Part shown: piece after piece, positions 54,778-63,852 of the stretch
Numbering within the stretch: the stretch's first letter is position 1
How the letters are laid out: each line of letters opens with the position of its first letter
Origin: Oceaniglobus ichthyenteri
Lineage (GTDB): Bacteria > Pseudomonadota > Alphaproteobacteria > Rhodobacterales > Rhodobacteraceae
Assembly: GCF_003057885.1 (NCBI RefSeq)
Contig: NZ_QAGK01000002.1
Location: 1-64,000, forward strand
Direction: 5' to 3'
DNA length: 64,000 nt
Notes under the pieces: model-generated
Told to the model about the DNA's origin: nothing
Database searches by the model: none
What the model saw: only the letters and a program-made list of their open reading frames with translations
Made by a program: the position numbers and the translations under genes

Positions 54778-55776
54778 ATGAACATCTTTATGAAACTGGC
54801 GACGACCAGTGTTGTGACCGCCCTTATGGGCACCGCCGCAATCGCCCAGGCCGCGATACCGGAAATGCCCACGGGATACGGCAAACGCCCGATTACCGTG
54901 ATTGTGCCTTATGGGGCCGGTGGCGGGTCTGATCAACTGACCCGCGCCATGGTCAAGGCGATGGAGGAAGAAACCGACCTGAGCTTTCAGATCGTCAACA
55001 AACCCGGGGGCGGTGGCACCGCCGCGATCCCAGATTTCATGATCGCCCCCGCCGATGGCTATACCATTTTGCAACATATCGACACGGCTGTGGTTGCCTT
55101 TGCCAAAGGCGACATTCGCGAAAATCCGACCGAAGACTGGATTCCGCTGTGCACCACGCAAATCACCTTCAGTCAGATTTACATCCGCCCCGACGAAACC
55201 CGCTATACCGATTGGGACAGCTTCCAAACCTATGTTCAGGACAATCCCGGCGAAGTGACCATGGGCCTTTTGGGCATCGTCGGATCGATGGAGTTGGTGA
55301 CCATGCGCCAATTGTCCGAGGCGCTGAATCTGGATCTGCGGCAGGTGACGTTTGACAAGCCGGCCGAAACCTATGGGTCGCTCATCGGGTCGCAAGTGGA
55401 TGTTTTGTTTGAACAACCCGGTGACGTGCGCAGTTTTATCGATGCCGGTCAGATGAAACCGATCCTGACCATTCTGGATGAACGCCCCGGCGTTTTTGCC
55501 GATGTTCCAACACATCTGGAAGTCGGCGCCGATTTCGACGCCCTGACCCGGTTCCGCGGCTTTTATGTGAAAAAGGGAACGCCCCAGGACCGTGTTGATT
55601 ACCTTGAGGCGGTGTGCGCCGCATCGTTTGATAACGAAGGCTATGCAAAGTTCAATGAAGCGAAATTCATGAACCTGATCAACAGCTATCGCGACAGCGA
55701 AGGCACAAAGGCGCTGATCGACAAGTCGGTCGAAAGCTATAAGGCGATCTATAAAGAGATCGGCCTGATTGAATAA
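54778..55776 (+). CDS. tctC: Tripartite tricarboxylate transporter substrate-binding protein (TctC)
   Basis: From the ATG at 54778 (GAGGAGGAG upstream) the protein has 332 residues. A signal peptide ends near AAIAQA. The mature part is a Bug/TctC fold: RPITVIVPYGAGGGSDQLTR, VNKPGGGGTAAIPDFMIA, ADGYTILQHID and PTHLEVGADFDALTRF. It captures a di- or tricarboxylate in the periplasm for TctAB. The substrate is unknown. The CoA-transferase and hydratase upstream suggest that it is a carboxylate later activated to a CoA ester. The strong ribosome site fits the high expression of binding proteins. Confidence 0.9.
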   Translation: MNIFMKLATTSVVTALMGTAAIAQAAIPEMPTGYGKRPITVIVPYGAGGGSDQLTRAMVKAMEEETDLSFQIVNKPGGGGTAAIPDFMIAPADGYTILQHIDTAVVAFAKGDIRENPTEDWIPLCTTQITFSQIYIRPDETRYTDWDSFQTYVQDNPGEVTMGLLGIVGSMELVTMRQLSEALNLDLRQVTFDKPAETYGSLIGSQVDVLFEQPGDVRSFIDAGQMKPILTILDERPGVFADVPTHLEVGADFDALTRFRGFYVKKGTPQDRVDYLEAVCAASFDNEGYAKFNEAKFMNLINSYRDSEGTKALIDKSVESYKAIYKEIGLIE

Positions 55777-55858
55777 AACTTGGATGCAATCGTAGAGGTC
55801 TGCGGCTTTGCGATGGCCGCGGACCCTAATCTCTGATGGACGCCCCAAGGATAATCAG

Positions 55859-56431
55859 ATGTCTCAATCAATAAAAGCCAATTCAATGTGGGCAGATTTC
55901 AGACCCTACGCCCGCTATGTTGCAGAATGGTGTTTCTGGATCGTTCTGATCGGTCTGTACTTTCAACAAACCGCATATTTCGATGAAGAAATCTCAAACT
56001 ATCGTTTCGGGGCGTCGGGATGGCCAAAGGTAATCGCGTTTGCCGCGCTCTTTGGCGCGACATTCCAACTGGTCATTCAAATACACGCTCTGCGCGCAGG
56101 ATTGACTGACGATGATACCGAGGTTGAACGAATACAGGTCACACGTCGGCAATGGCTGCACCGTATTGTGATCTTTTGCTGGCCATTCGTCTTTCTATAT
56201 ATCACGCCGATATTGGGTGCATATGTGTCCCTGCCTGTTTTCATCGTGGGATTCTTACTTCTGCTTGGCGTCTACAGGATTAAACCAATCGCCTTGGTCT
56301 TGCTGATCGTCTATGGGCTTACGCTTTTGATATTCACCCGGTTTTTCTTTGTCGCTCTGCCACTGGGCAATGAATACATATTCTATGACATCAATGTGGC
56401 GATCATCGAATTCGCGCGAATTGGCAGGTAA
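55859..56431 (+). CDS. tctB: TctB small membrane subunit
   Basis: From the ATG at 55859 the product has 190 residues. Four hydrophobic helices are seen (WCFWIVLIGLYFQQTAYF, IVIFCWPFVFLYITPILGAYV, LPVFIVGFLLLLGVYRI, ALVLLIVYGLTLLIFTRFFF), as in the TctB/DUF1468 family. It forms the transporter with TctA. The 82-base gap after tctC and the 5-base gap before tctA are normal for the operon. Its base composition is a little more AT-rich than that of its neighbours. Confidence 0.8.
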   Translation: MSQSIKANSMWADFRPYARYVAEWCFWIVLIGLYFQQTAYFDEEISNYRFGASGWPKVIAFAALFGATFQLVIQIHALRAGLTDDDTEVERIQVTRRQWLHRIVIFCWPFVFLYITPILGAYVSLPVFIVGFLLLLGVYRIKPIALVLLIVYGLTLLIFTRFFFVALPLGNEYIFYDINVAIIEFARIGR

Positions 56432-56436
56432 CGCAG

Positions 56437-57960
56437 ATGGATCTTTTCATACAAGGCACGATGTCGCTGTTTGGCAACGGAACATCGATTTCAATTTTCT
56501 TTCTCGGCCTGTTCGGGGGGATGTTGTTTGGCGCAATTCCCGGGGTAAACATGTTGACGCTGGGCGCGGTTCTGTTGCCCTTTACCGTCACGATGAGCGC
56601 TGAAAACGCGGTGATGCTGTTTTCGGTGATTTATTGCGCCGGCGTGTTTGGCGGCGCGATCACGGCGATTTTGTTCAACATTCCCGGCGCACCGGAAAAC
56701 GCCCCGACCTGTCTTGACGGCTATCCGATGACCCTGAATGGCAAGGCAGGCAAGGCGATTGGCGCCGCCGTCAGCTGTTCGGCCCTGGGCGGTACGGTGT
56801 CGGCGGTGGTGATGATGATGTTCACCGGGGTTGTCGCATCTTTCGCCGTGCGCGCGTTCGGGCCGCCGGAAATCTTTGCACTGATCGTTTTCGGGTTGAC
56901 CGTTTCGGCCTCGATCGGGGCAAAAACACTGTGGAAGGGGTGGTTGTCGATCTTTGCGGGTCTGATGATTGCCACCATTGGCACAGACCCTATCGGCGGC
57001 GTGCCGCGTTTCAGCAACGGGTCGATTTTGGGATTGGATTATCAGTCCTATTATATGTCTGCCGGCATTCACTTTATTCCAATGATCCTTGGGTTTTTCG
57101 CTGTTTCCGAAGTTCTGGGCCAAGCCATCGCAATCAGCAAAGGAGAGCGCAAACGCCCGAAAGCGTCAATTGAATTTCCAACGATTGCCGAATTCATCAC
57201 CGTACGCTGGACAATATTCAGATCTGTCCTGATCGGATTGTTTGCCGGCGTCTTGCCCGGCATTGGTGCCACACTGGCGGCCTTTCTTGGCTATAGCCAG
57301 GCGCGGCAATGGTCAAAGAACAAGGCCAATTTCGGCAAGGGTGAATTAGAAGGCGTAGTCGCGCCCGAAACGGCAAACAATGCAGCAACCGGGGCGGCGA
57401 TGATTCCATTGTTGGCTCTTGGTTTGCCGGGCGGTGCATTGACCGCAATGATCATGGGTATTTTCCAAATTCACGGCATGGAACCCGGACCGTTGATTTT
57501 CATCACGTCCGGCGATCTGGTCTGGATTACATTTGCCGCAATGTTCTGGGCGAATATCCTGATCCTGTTTCTGGGCTGGTTCCAGACCAAAACCGTTGTT
57601 CACATACTGCGCGTGCCATTTCGGTGGTTGGCGCCGGGCATCCTTGTATTGGCAATTATCGGATCTTATGCCCTCAGAAACCTGTTTGTTGATGTCTGGA
57701 TCATGTTTCTGGCCGGGGTCATCGGATATATGATGCGGTCTACCGGATATTCTGCGGCGGGTGTCGTGTTGGGGTTGATCCTGGGCGGCATTGGTGAATC
57801 GGCGTTCGCGAAATCGATGCAGATGCTGGATTATCAGGTCTTTGAACTTTTCCAGCGCCCGATCACCGCGACCCTGCTGATCCTTTCGTTGATCATGCTC
57901 ATCCTCAGCATCATCAGCGAATGGCGCAACGGTCAGATCCGCAAAACGCCCATCGGGTAA
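56437..57960 (+). CDS. tctA: TctA large membrane subunit
   Basis: A 507-residue membrane protein with about 10-12 helices. The family motifs are visible: LFGGMLFGAIPGVNMLTLG, ILFNIPGAPENAPTCLDGYP, VAPETANNAATGAAMIPLLA and GLPGGALTAMIMGIF. With TctB it couples carboxylate import to an ion gradient. It is the last gene of the IclR-CoA-transferase-TctCBA block and is followed by a strong terminator. Confidence 0.95.
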   Translation: MDLFIQGTMSLFGNGTSISIFFLGLFGGMLFGAIPGVNMLTLGAVLLPFTVTMSAENAVMLFSVIYCAGVFGGAITAILFNIPGAPENAPTCLDGYPMTLNGKAGKAIGAAVSCSALGGTVSAVVMMMFTGVVASFAVRAFGPPEIFALIVFGLTVSASIGAKTLWKGWLSIFAGLMIATIGTDPIGGVPRFSNGSILGLDYQSYYMSAGIHFIPMILGFFAVSEVLGQAIAISKGERKRPKASIEFPTIAEFITVRWTIFRSVLIGLFAGVLPGIGATLAAFLGYSQARQWSKNKANFGKGELEGVVAPETANNAATGAAMIPLLALGLPGGALTAMIMGIFQIHGMEPGPLIFITSGDLVWITFAAMFWANILILFLGWFQTKTVVHILRVPFRWLAPGILVLAIIGSYALRNLFVDVWIMFLAGVIGYMMRSTGYSAAGVVLGLILGGIGESAFAKSMQMLDYQVFELFQRPITATLLILSLIMLILSIISEWRNGQIRKTPIG

Positions 57961-57991
57961 CACCACGATTTGATCAAAGGCGCGCAACAGC

Positions 57992-58028
57992 AAAACCCCC
58001 GGTGGCACCCGATGCCACCGGGGGTTTT
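57992..58028 (+). terminator. Strong terminator after tctA
   Basis: AAAACCCCCGGTGGCA pairs perfectly with TGCCACCGGGGGTTTT across CCCGA (16 pairs with A and T ends). It closes the TctCBA block before the GST gene. Confidence 0.9.
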
Positions 58029-58064
58029 CATTTGGTCCCGCGCCACAAACCAGAGATTACGCAA

Positions 58065-58078
58065 GGTCAAACTTGACC
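58065..58078. promoter_or_regulatory. Palindrome GGTCAA-AC-TTGACC upstream of GST gene
   Basis: A six-base inverted repeat with a 2-base centre, about 150 bases upstream of the GST start. The right arm contains TTGACC, which could be a -35 box. It may be a regulator site for the second half of the acyl-CoA operon. Evidence is weak. Confidence 0.25.
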
Positions 58079-58228
58079 GCCCCGGCAATGTTCCGCTGCT
58101 TACATGGGAACGGGGCACAAACATTGTGCGTTCATGTGGTGGCAAGGGTAAGCAAGAACCAGAGACGAGTCACCGTTCCGACGCCCCTTCGGCAGGCTTG
58201 GTGCGTCCAGAAGAAAAGGACCGACGAT

Positions 58229-58864
58229 TTGATAAAACTCTATTGCTTTGGCGAAAGCGGCAATGCTTACAAAGCGGCGCTGTCGCTGGAATTGTCGGGG
58301 CTGGAGTGGGCACCGATCAAGGTTGATTTCTTTGGCGGCGAAACCCGAACCGCTGATTACCTGAACACAATCAATCCCATGGGCGAAGTGCCAGTGATGT
58401 TTGACGGCGATTACCGCCTCACCCAATCGGGCGCGATTCAGGATTACGTGGTCCAACAAACCGGCCGCCTGACCGCCGCCACCCCCAAGGACCGGCGCGA
58501 GATTTTGCGCTGGATCCTGTGGGACAATCACAAACTGTCCGGTCAGGCCGGAATGTGCCGGTTCTTGATGAATTTCCTGCCTGCCGACAAACGCCCGACC
58601 GAGGTTATCACCTTTACCCAAGCGCGCCTGAAGGCCGCCTATCGGGTGTTGAACACACATCTGGACGGGCGTGATTTCATCGTTGGCGATGGGGTGAGCA
58701 TTGCCGATCTGGCCTGCTGTGGCTATCTGTATTACCCCGAACCATTCGGGTTTGACCGGGCTGAATGGCCCCATATCGACCGCTGGCTTGGCACTCTTGC
58801 TGCGGTGCCGGGGTGGAAACACCCCTATGATCTGATGCCCGGCTCGCCCGCTGATCGCGCCTGA
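58229..58864 (+). CDS. Glutathione S-transferase family protein
   Basis: A TTG at 58229, preceded by AAAGGA, gives 211 residues and a clean GST N-terminus (IKLYCFGESGNAYKAALSLE). ATG codons in this frame are only found far upstream. The thioredoxin-like domain has NPMGEVPVMFDGDYRLTQSG with the conserved cis-proline, and the helical domain has RDFIVGDGVSIADLACCGYL. Such genes are regularly found beside thiolase and FadB-like genes in Rhodobacteraceae. The substrate is unknown. The thiolase starts 11 bases after the stop. Confidence 0.85.
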   Translation: MIKLYCFGESGNAYKAALSLELSGLEWAPIKVDFFGGETRTADYLNTINPMGEVPVMFDGDYRLTQSGAIQDYVVQQTGRLTAATPKDRREILRWILWDNHKLSGQAGMCRFLMNFLPADKRPTEVITFTQARLKAAYRVLNTHLDGRDFIVGDGVSIADLACCGYLYYPEPFGFDRAEWPHIDRWLGTLAAVPGWKHPYDLMPGSPADRA

Positions 58865-58875
58865 AAGGATACCCA

Positions 58876-60087
58876 ATGACCGACGCTTATATCTTCGATG
58901 CCGTGCGCAGCCCGCGGGGCAAGGGCCGCATCGATGGCAGCCTGCATGAAGTGACCAGTGTGCGCCTGTCGGCACAGATGTTGAACGCGATCGCTGCGCG
59001 CAACGGGTTGTCGGGCCATGTGGTGGAAGATGTGATTTGGGGCAATGTGACCCAGATCGGCGAACAAGGCGGATGTCTGGCGCGCTCGGCCGTTCTGGCC
59101 AGTGATCTTGACCAGGCAATTCCCGGCCTGTCGATCAACCGCTTTTGCGCCAGCGGAATGGAGGCGGTGAACCTGGCCGCCAATCAGGTGCGCGGCGGTG
59201 CGGGCGGTGGATATATCGCCGGGGGCGTTGAAATGATGGGCCGGGTGCCCATGGGCAGCGATGGCGCGGCGATTGCGGTTGATCCCAGCCTTGCCATGAA
59301 TACCTATTTCGTACCCCAGGGGATCAGCGCCGATCTGATTGCCACCGAATACGGGTTTTCGCGGGATGATGCCGATGCCCTGGCCGTGGAAAGCCAAAGA
59401 CGCGCCGCCGCGGCCTGGGCCGAAAACCGGTTTGCGAAATCCATCGTCGAAGTGCGCGATATCAATGGCCTGCCTATCCTGTCGCGCGATGAATTCATGC
59501 GCCCCGAAACGAATATGCAAAGCCTTGGCGCGCTAAAACCCAGTTTCAAGGACATGGGCGAGGTGATGCCGGGGTTCGACAAGGTCGCGCTGATGAAATA
59601 TCCCCATCTTGAGCGGATCAATCACATTCATCACGCGGGCAACAGTTCGGGGATCGTCGATGGCGCGGCGGCTGTTCTTGTCGGCAGCAAGGAATGGGGC
59701 GCCGCACGCGGCCTGAAACCCCGCGCCCGTATCCGTGCCACCGCGAAAATCGGAACCGATCCCACAATCATGCTGACCGGGCCGGTGCCGGTAACCCGGA
59801 AGATCCTGAACGATCACGGCATGGCGATTGGCGATATCGACCTGTTCGAAGTGAACGAAGCCTTCGCCAGCGTCGTTCTGCGGTTCATGCAAGCGTTTGA
59901 CGTTGACCCTGAAAAGGTGAACGTGAACGGCGGTGCCATTGCCATGGGGCATCCCTTGGGGGCCACCGGGGCGATCATCATCAACACGCTGCTTGATGAA
60001 CTGGAACGATCCGACAAGGAAATCGGCCTGGCCACCTTGTGCATCGCCAGCGGCATGGGTGCCGCCACGATCATTGAACGGGTATAA
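58876..60087 (+). CDS. Acetyl-CoA C-acyltransferase (thiolase)
   Basis: A 403-residue thiolase. The nucleophile cysteine is in INRFCASGMEAVNLAANQV, then EVNEAFASVVLRFM with NEAF, GGAIAMGHPLGATGAI with the catalytic histidine, and the last cysteine in LCIASGMGAATI. It cleaves 3-ketoacyl-CoA in beta-oxidation. The AFD-AVR-S-P-RG-KG start (YIFDAVRSPRGKGR) fits the FadA/PaaJ-like degradative group. It lies between the GST and NTF2-like genes. Confidence 0.95.
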   Translation: MTDAYIFDAVRSPRGKGRIDGSLHEVTSVRLSAQMLNAIAARNGLSGHVVEDVIWGNVTQIGEQGGCLARSAVLASDLDQAIPGLSINRFCASGMEAVNLAANQVRGGAGGGYIAGGVEMMGRVPMGSDGAAIAVDPSLAMNTYFVPQGISADLIATEYGFSRDDADALAVESQRRAAAAWAENRFAKSIVEVRDINGLPILSRDEFMRPETNMQSLGALKPSFKDMGEVMPGFDKVALMKYPHLERINHIHHAGNSSGIVDGAAAVLVGSKEWGAARGLKPRARIRATAKIGTDPTIMLTGPVPVTRKILNDHGMAIGDIDLFEVNEAFASVVLRFMQAFDVDPEKVNVNGGAIAMGHPLGATGAIIINTLLDELERSDKEIGLATLCIASGMGAATIIERV

Positions 60088-60092
60088 AACCG

Positions 60093-60566
60093 ATGGCATC
60101 GGCGGAACCGGGTTTGACAACGGCAAAGGCCATCGGTCAGGATATTCTGGACCAGATCAGTGCCGCCTATCACGCAAAAGATTTTGAAGCTTTCGCAAAA
60201 GTCATCGATCTGCCCCACACCATAATAACGTTTGAACACACGCTGACGATCAAAACAAAACCCGACCTGCACGAGGTGTTCAGGGCGGTTGTGCGGTTCA
60301 TGCGGCAAAACAACGTGACCGATGGTGTTCGCACATGTCTGGCCGCGCGGTTCATCGCCCCTGACAGGATTGAGGCGACCCATGAAACCCATTTTCTCAG
60401 CCGCGGGCACCGGATCTGCCCACCCTACCCCAGCCTGCTAATATATATCCGCCGCGACGGGCAGTGGAAAATGCAGTCAGCGAACAACGCGATAGACACG
60501 CAAACCGGGCCGTTGCGATTTCCACAATTGCACCGCTTTGCAAAACCACCGCACACTGCCGGGTAA
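60093..60566 (+). CDS. NTF2-like protein of unknown function
   Basis: A 157-residue protein 5 bases after the thiolase stop. The pattern fits the SnoaL/NTF2 cone fold (IGQDILDQISAAYHAKDFEA, IDLPHTIITFEHTLTIK, and a beta-strand end with QWKMQSANNAID), but no catalytic residue can be named. In this position it may be a small accessory enzyme of the acyl-CoA pathway. The family occurs in this operon in several Rhodobacteraceae. Confidence 0.55.
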   Translation: MASAEPGLTTAKAIGQDILDQISAAYHAKDFEAFAKVIDLPHTIITFEHTLTIKTKPDLHEVFRAVVRFMRQNNVTDGVRTCLAARFIAPDRIEATHETHFLSRGHRICPPYPSLLIYIRRDGQWKMQSANNAIDTQTGPLRFPQLHRFAKPPHTAG

Positions 60567-60600
60567 AGCCAACCTGGGCCAAACATTTGGAGCCGACGTT

Positions 60601-62790
60601 ATGACCGATTTCACCTATGACATTGACGCCGACGGTGTTGCAATCATCACCTGGGATGCGCCGGGCAAGAGCATGAACGTGCTGACCCGCGAAGCCTTTG
60701 CAACTGTCGAAGATCACATCGACCGCGCCTTGGGCGATGATGCGGTGAAAGGCATTGTCATCACCAGCGGCAAAAAGGATTTCGCCGGCGGGATGGATTT
60801 GAATGTGCTGGCCAGTATCCGCGCGGAATCCGGCGATAATCCGGCCCAGGGCCTGTTTGATTTCACCATGAACGGCCACCGTATCTTGCGCAAACTGGAA
60901 CGCGCCGGGATGGATGCGAAAACCAACAAGGGTGGCAAACCCGTGGCCTGTGCGATCAACGGCACCTGTGCGGGCATCGGCACCGAAATCGCGCTGGCCT
61001 GTCATCGCCGGTTCATGACCGACAATCCAAAGGCCAAAATCGGCCTGCCCGAAATCCTGTTGGGGATATTCCCCGGCGGTGGCGGCACCACGCGGTATTC
61101 GCGGATGGTGGGGGCCATGGCCGCCGCGCCAGTTTTGCTGGAAGGCAAGATGTTGGACCCGAAAAAGGCCAAAAGCGCGTCCTTGGTTGATGAGGTCAGC
61201 GCCGATCCCGTGGCCGACGCGCGCGCCTGGGTGTTGGCGGCAAAAGACGCCGATATCGTGAAACCCTGGGATGTGAAGGGTTGGAAGATGCCCGGCGGCG
61301 CACCCTATCACCCCGCCGGATTTATGACATTCGTTGGCGCCTCGGCCATGGTCAACGGCAAAACCCAAGGGGTGTTTCCGGCGGCCAAGGCGTTGTTATC
61401 GGCGGTTTATGAGGGCGCATTGGTGCCCTTTGACACGGCCCTGAAAATCGAGGCGCGGTGGTTCACCCATGTGCTGATGAACCCCAGCAGTTCGGCGATG
61501 ATCCGCAGCTTGTTCATCAACAAACAGGCGTTGGAAAAGGGCGCAAACCGCCCCGATGTCGCCGATCAAACGGTAAAAAAACTTGGCGTGCTCGGTGCGG
61601 GCATGATGGGGGCGGGCATTGCCCTGGTCGCCGCCATGGCGGGCATCGAAGTGGTGCTGATTGATCAAAAGCAAGAGGCCGCCGACAAAGGCAAAGCCCA
61701 CAGCGCCGACTATATGGACAAGGGCATCGCCCGCAAAAAGGCAACGCCTGAGAAGAAAGAACAAGTGTTGGCGCAAATCACCGCCACCACCGATTACGCC
61801 GCGCTGAAGGGCTGTGATTTGATCATCGAGGCGGTGTTTGAGGACGTCACCATCAAGGCCGAAGTGACCAAAGCGGTTGAGGCCGTGGTGGGCGCGGATT
61901 GCATCTTTGCCACCAACACATCGACCCTGCCGATTGGGCAATTGGCCAAGGCCAGCGCGCGGCCGGAAAATTTCATCGGCATCCATTTCTTTAGCCCGGT
62001 CGAAAAAATGATGCTGGTTGAAATCATCAAGGGCGGGCAAAGCGGCGATGTGGCGGTCGCCAAAGCGTTGGATTTCGTGCGCCAGATCCGTAAAACCCCG
62101 ATTGTGGTGAATGATGCGCGGTTCTTTTACGCCAACCGCTGTATCATCCCCTATATTAACGAAGGCATCCGCATGGTGGCCGAAGGCATCGCACCACCGC
62201 TGATTGAAAATGCCGCGAAAATGCTGGGCTTTCCTTTGGGGCCGCTGCAATTGGTCGATGAAACCAGCATCGATTTGGGCGTGAAAATCGCCAAGGCGAC
62301 GCGCGCGGCGATGGGTGATGCTTACCCCGACGGCGCGGTGGATGAGGTGCTGTTCTGGATGGCTGACGCGGGCCGATTGGGGCGCAAAGCGGGGGCCGGG
62401 TTTTACGCCTATGACGAAAAAGGCAAACGCACCGGGTTGTGGGACGGCCTGTCAAAATACCCCCAAACCGATCCCCAGCCCGATTTGTCCGAGGTGCAGC
62501 ACCGCCTGATGTTTGCCCAAGTGCTTGAGGCCGTGCGCGCATTGGAAGACGGCGTGCTGAGCGATATCCGCGAAGGTGACGTGGGCGCGATCCTGGGCTG
62601 GGGCTTTGCGCCCTGGTCGGGCGGGCCGTTTTCATGGCTGGATATGATCGGTGCGGCCAATGCAGTTGAGATTTGCGATGATTTGGCCGCAACCCATGGC
62701 GACCGGTTCAAAGCACCGGACATGTTGCGCGATATGGCGGCGGAAAACGCCAAATTTTATGGCGCAACACAGGCACAACAGGTGGCTTAG
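60601..62790 (+). CDS. FadB/FadJ-type bifunctional enoyl-CoA hydratase/3-hydroxyacyl-CoA dehydrogenase
   Basis: A 729-residue fusion. Residues about 1-200 are a crotonase domain with the oxyanion segments SGKKDFAGGMDLNVLAS and CAINGTCAGIGTEIALACHR and the PEILLGIFPGGGGTTRYSRM glutamate site. Residues about 320-500 are an NAD-binding 3-hydroxyacyl-CoA dehydrogenase (LGVLGAGMMGAGIALVAAMA, ATNTSTLPIGQLAKAS, GIHFFSPVEKMMLVEI with the catalytic histidine). The rest is two C-terminal helical domains. It does the hydration and oxidation steps of beta-oxidation. The ATG at 60601 is 34 bases after the NTF2-like stop. With the thiolase and the dehydrogenase it completes a cycle. Confidence 0.95.
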   Translation: MTDFTYDIDADGVAIITWDAPGKSMNVLTREAFATVEDHIDRALGDDAVKGIVITSGKKDFAGGMDLNVLASIRAESGDNPAQGLFDFTMNGHRILRKLERAGMDAKTNKGGKPVACAINGTCAGIGTEIALACHRRFMTDNPKAKIGLPEILLGIFPGGGGTTRYSRMVGAMAAAPVLLEGKMLDPKKAKSASLVDEVSADPVADARAWVLAAKDADIVKPWDVKGWKMPGGAPYHPAGFMTFVGASAMVNGKTQGVFPAAKALLSAVYEGALVPFDTALKIEARWFTHVLMNPSSSAMIRSLFINKQALEKGANRPDVADQTVKKLGVLGAGMMGAGIALVAAMAGIEVVLIDQKQEAADKGKAHSADYMDKGIARKKATPEKKEQVLAQITATTDYAALKGCDLIIEAVFEDVTIKAEVTKAVEAVVGADCIFATNTSTLPIGQLAKASARPENFIGIHFFSPVEKMMLVEIIKGGQSGDVAVAKALDFVRQIRKTPIVVNDARFFYANRCIIPYINEGIRMVAEGIAPPLIENAAKMLGFPLGPLQLVDETSIDLGVKIAKATRAAMGDAYPDGAVDEVLFWMADAGRLGRKAGAGFYAYDEKGKRTGLWDGLSKYPQTDPQPDLSEVQHRLMFAQVLEAVRALEDGVLSDIREGDVGAILGWGFAPWSGGPFSWLDMIGAANAVEICDDLAATHGDRFKAPDMLRDMAAENAKFYGATQAQQVA

Positions 62791-62795
62791 CGCCA

Positions 62796-63440
62796 TTAAA
62801 ACCGATACCCAAAGCGCGCAATATCACGCGCGCACATCCGCCCCAACAGATCGCGCGTGTCACTGTCATACAGCGCGCGATACCCGCCCGGGCGGCGCGA
62901 CGAATTGTAATGCGGCATATCGAACGAAAAGCCCAGATGCGCCTCGAAGGGGCGTAAATCCTGTGCCAGATGTTCCAGCCGGATAAACAGCGCCGGGCGC
63001 TCTGCCCCGTCTGAGCCGGTCACATAATGCCCGAAATGTTCAGCAGAAAAGCTGCGCTGTGTGTGATCGTGGCGCAGGAAATCTGCAAAATTCAGGGTTT
63101 TGGCCAAGGCTGTTGCGGGATGATCAAAGGTCTGATCGCGCAGCCAATGGTAATAGCTTACCATCCGATCCCACGGATTGCGCACCAGGGTCACGACCTG
63201 CATCGCCTCTAACGTTTCTTGGGGCAGCACACCTTCGATATCGGCCAGGGTTGCGTGTTTCCATAACCGCCCGCGCGCCTGCAAACCCTTCAGCCGCTTG
63301 CGCCGCCTTTGCGCCTTGGGGGTGTCGCCGATCAGGATATCATCTTTCATCGCCCGCGCCTCAAGCGCCAGTGTCAGCGACGTGCCACCGGTTTTCGGCA
63401 CATGGACAAAGACAAACCGACGGCCCGGCGAAATGATCAT
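62796..63440 (-). CDS. Sulfotransferase-family protein (type 2, PAPS-binding)
   Basis: A 214-residue protein. The PAPS 5'-phosphosulfate loop is FVFVHVPKTGGTSLTLALEA, and the 3'-phosphate-binding segment is VVTLVRNPWDRMVSYYHWLR. These are the hallmarks of the Sulfotransfer_2 family that sulfates glycans or other surface molecules. It uses PAPS, which the sat-cysC fusion in this window can make. The acceptor is unknown. It ends 6 bases before the FadB-type gene stop on the opposite strand, so they converge closely. It overlaps the small upstream ORF by 4 bases. Confidence 0.8.
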   Translation of the reverse strand: MIISPGRRFVFVHVPKTGGTSLTLALEARAMKDDILIGDTPKAQRRRKRLKGLQARGRLWKHATLADIEGVLPQETLEAMQVVTLVRNPWDRMVSYYHWLRDQTFDHPATALAKTLNFADFLRHDHTQRSFSAEHFGHYVTGSDGAERPALFIRLEHLAQDLRPFEAHLGFSFDMPHYNSSRRPGGYRALYDSDTRDLLGRMCARDIARFGYRF

Positions 63441-63691
63441 GCCCGCGCCCCGGTGTGGTGCGCCGAAAATGGCGAAACACCGATATCTTTCACCGCCCGC
63501 GGAACAAGAGTATGGCCAACCCCGTTAGGTGACAGGGCCAGAAGAACCGTCAGACCGGCGCGAACCGGAGCCAGATTTTCAGAGGTGGCACGGTGCATCA
63601 GATCCAGACCTGTTTGAAATCGCCCGATAACGGTGGCGCGCGCCCTTTTGTAACAACCGTTCGTGAAAATACCATGACCCGGTTGTGTCAT
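63437..63691 (-). CDS. Hypothetical 84-residue protein coupled to sulfotransferase
   Basis: An 84-residue basic protein that starts at the ATG at 63691 and overlaps the sulfotransferase start by 4 bases (ATGA). It has one hydrophobic stretch (VRAGLTVLLALSPNGVGHTL) and no recognisable domain. The overlap suggests co-translation, but the ORF may be a leader or a spurious frame. Confidence 0.4.
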   Translation of the reverse strand: MTQPGHGIFTNGCYKRARATVIGRFQTGLDLMHRATSENLAPVRAGLTVLLALSPNGVGHTLVPRAVKDIGVSPFSAHHTGARA

Positions 63692-63852
63692 CGCACCGGC
63701 GCAAAGACCAGCGCGCCGCCTTTTACCACCACAACCATAAAGAGATTCGCGCCAAACTCATATGGGCGACACCCGTTGTTTGGCCCGTTTGTTTCCCCTA
63801 TGGTGAGACGCAATAACAACAGAAGGGCGGCGCTTATCCGCCCAGCAGGCCC

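Noticed and set aside
54421-55848. Long minus-strand ORF (475 codons) opposite the hydratase and tctC
   Set aside because: It lies antisense to clearly coding genes of known families and has no domain of its own. It is a codon-bias shadow.
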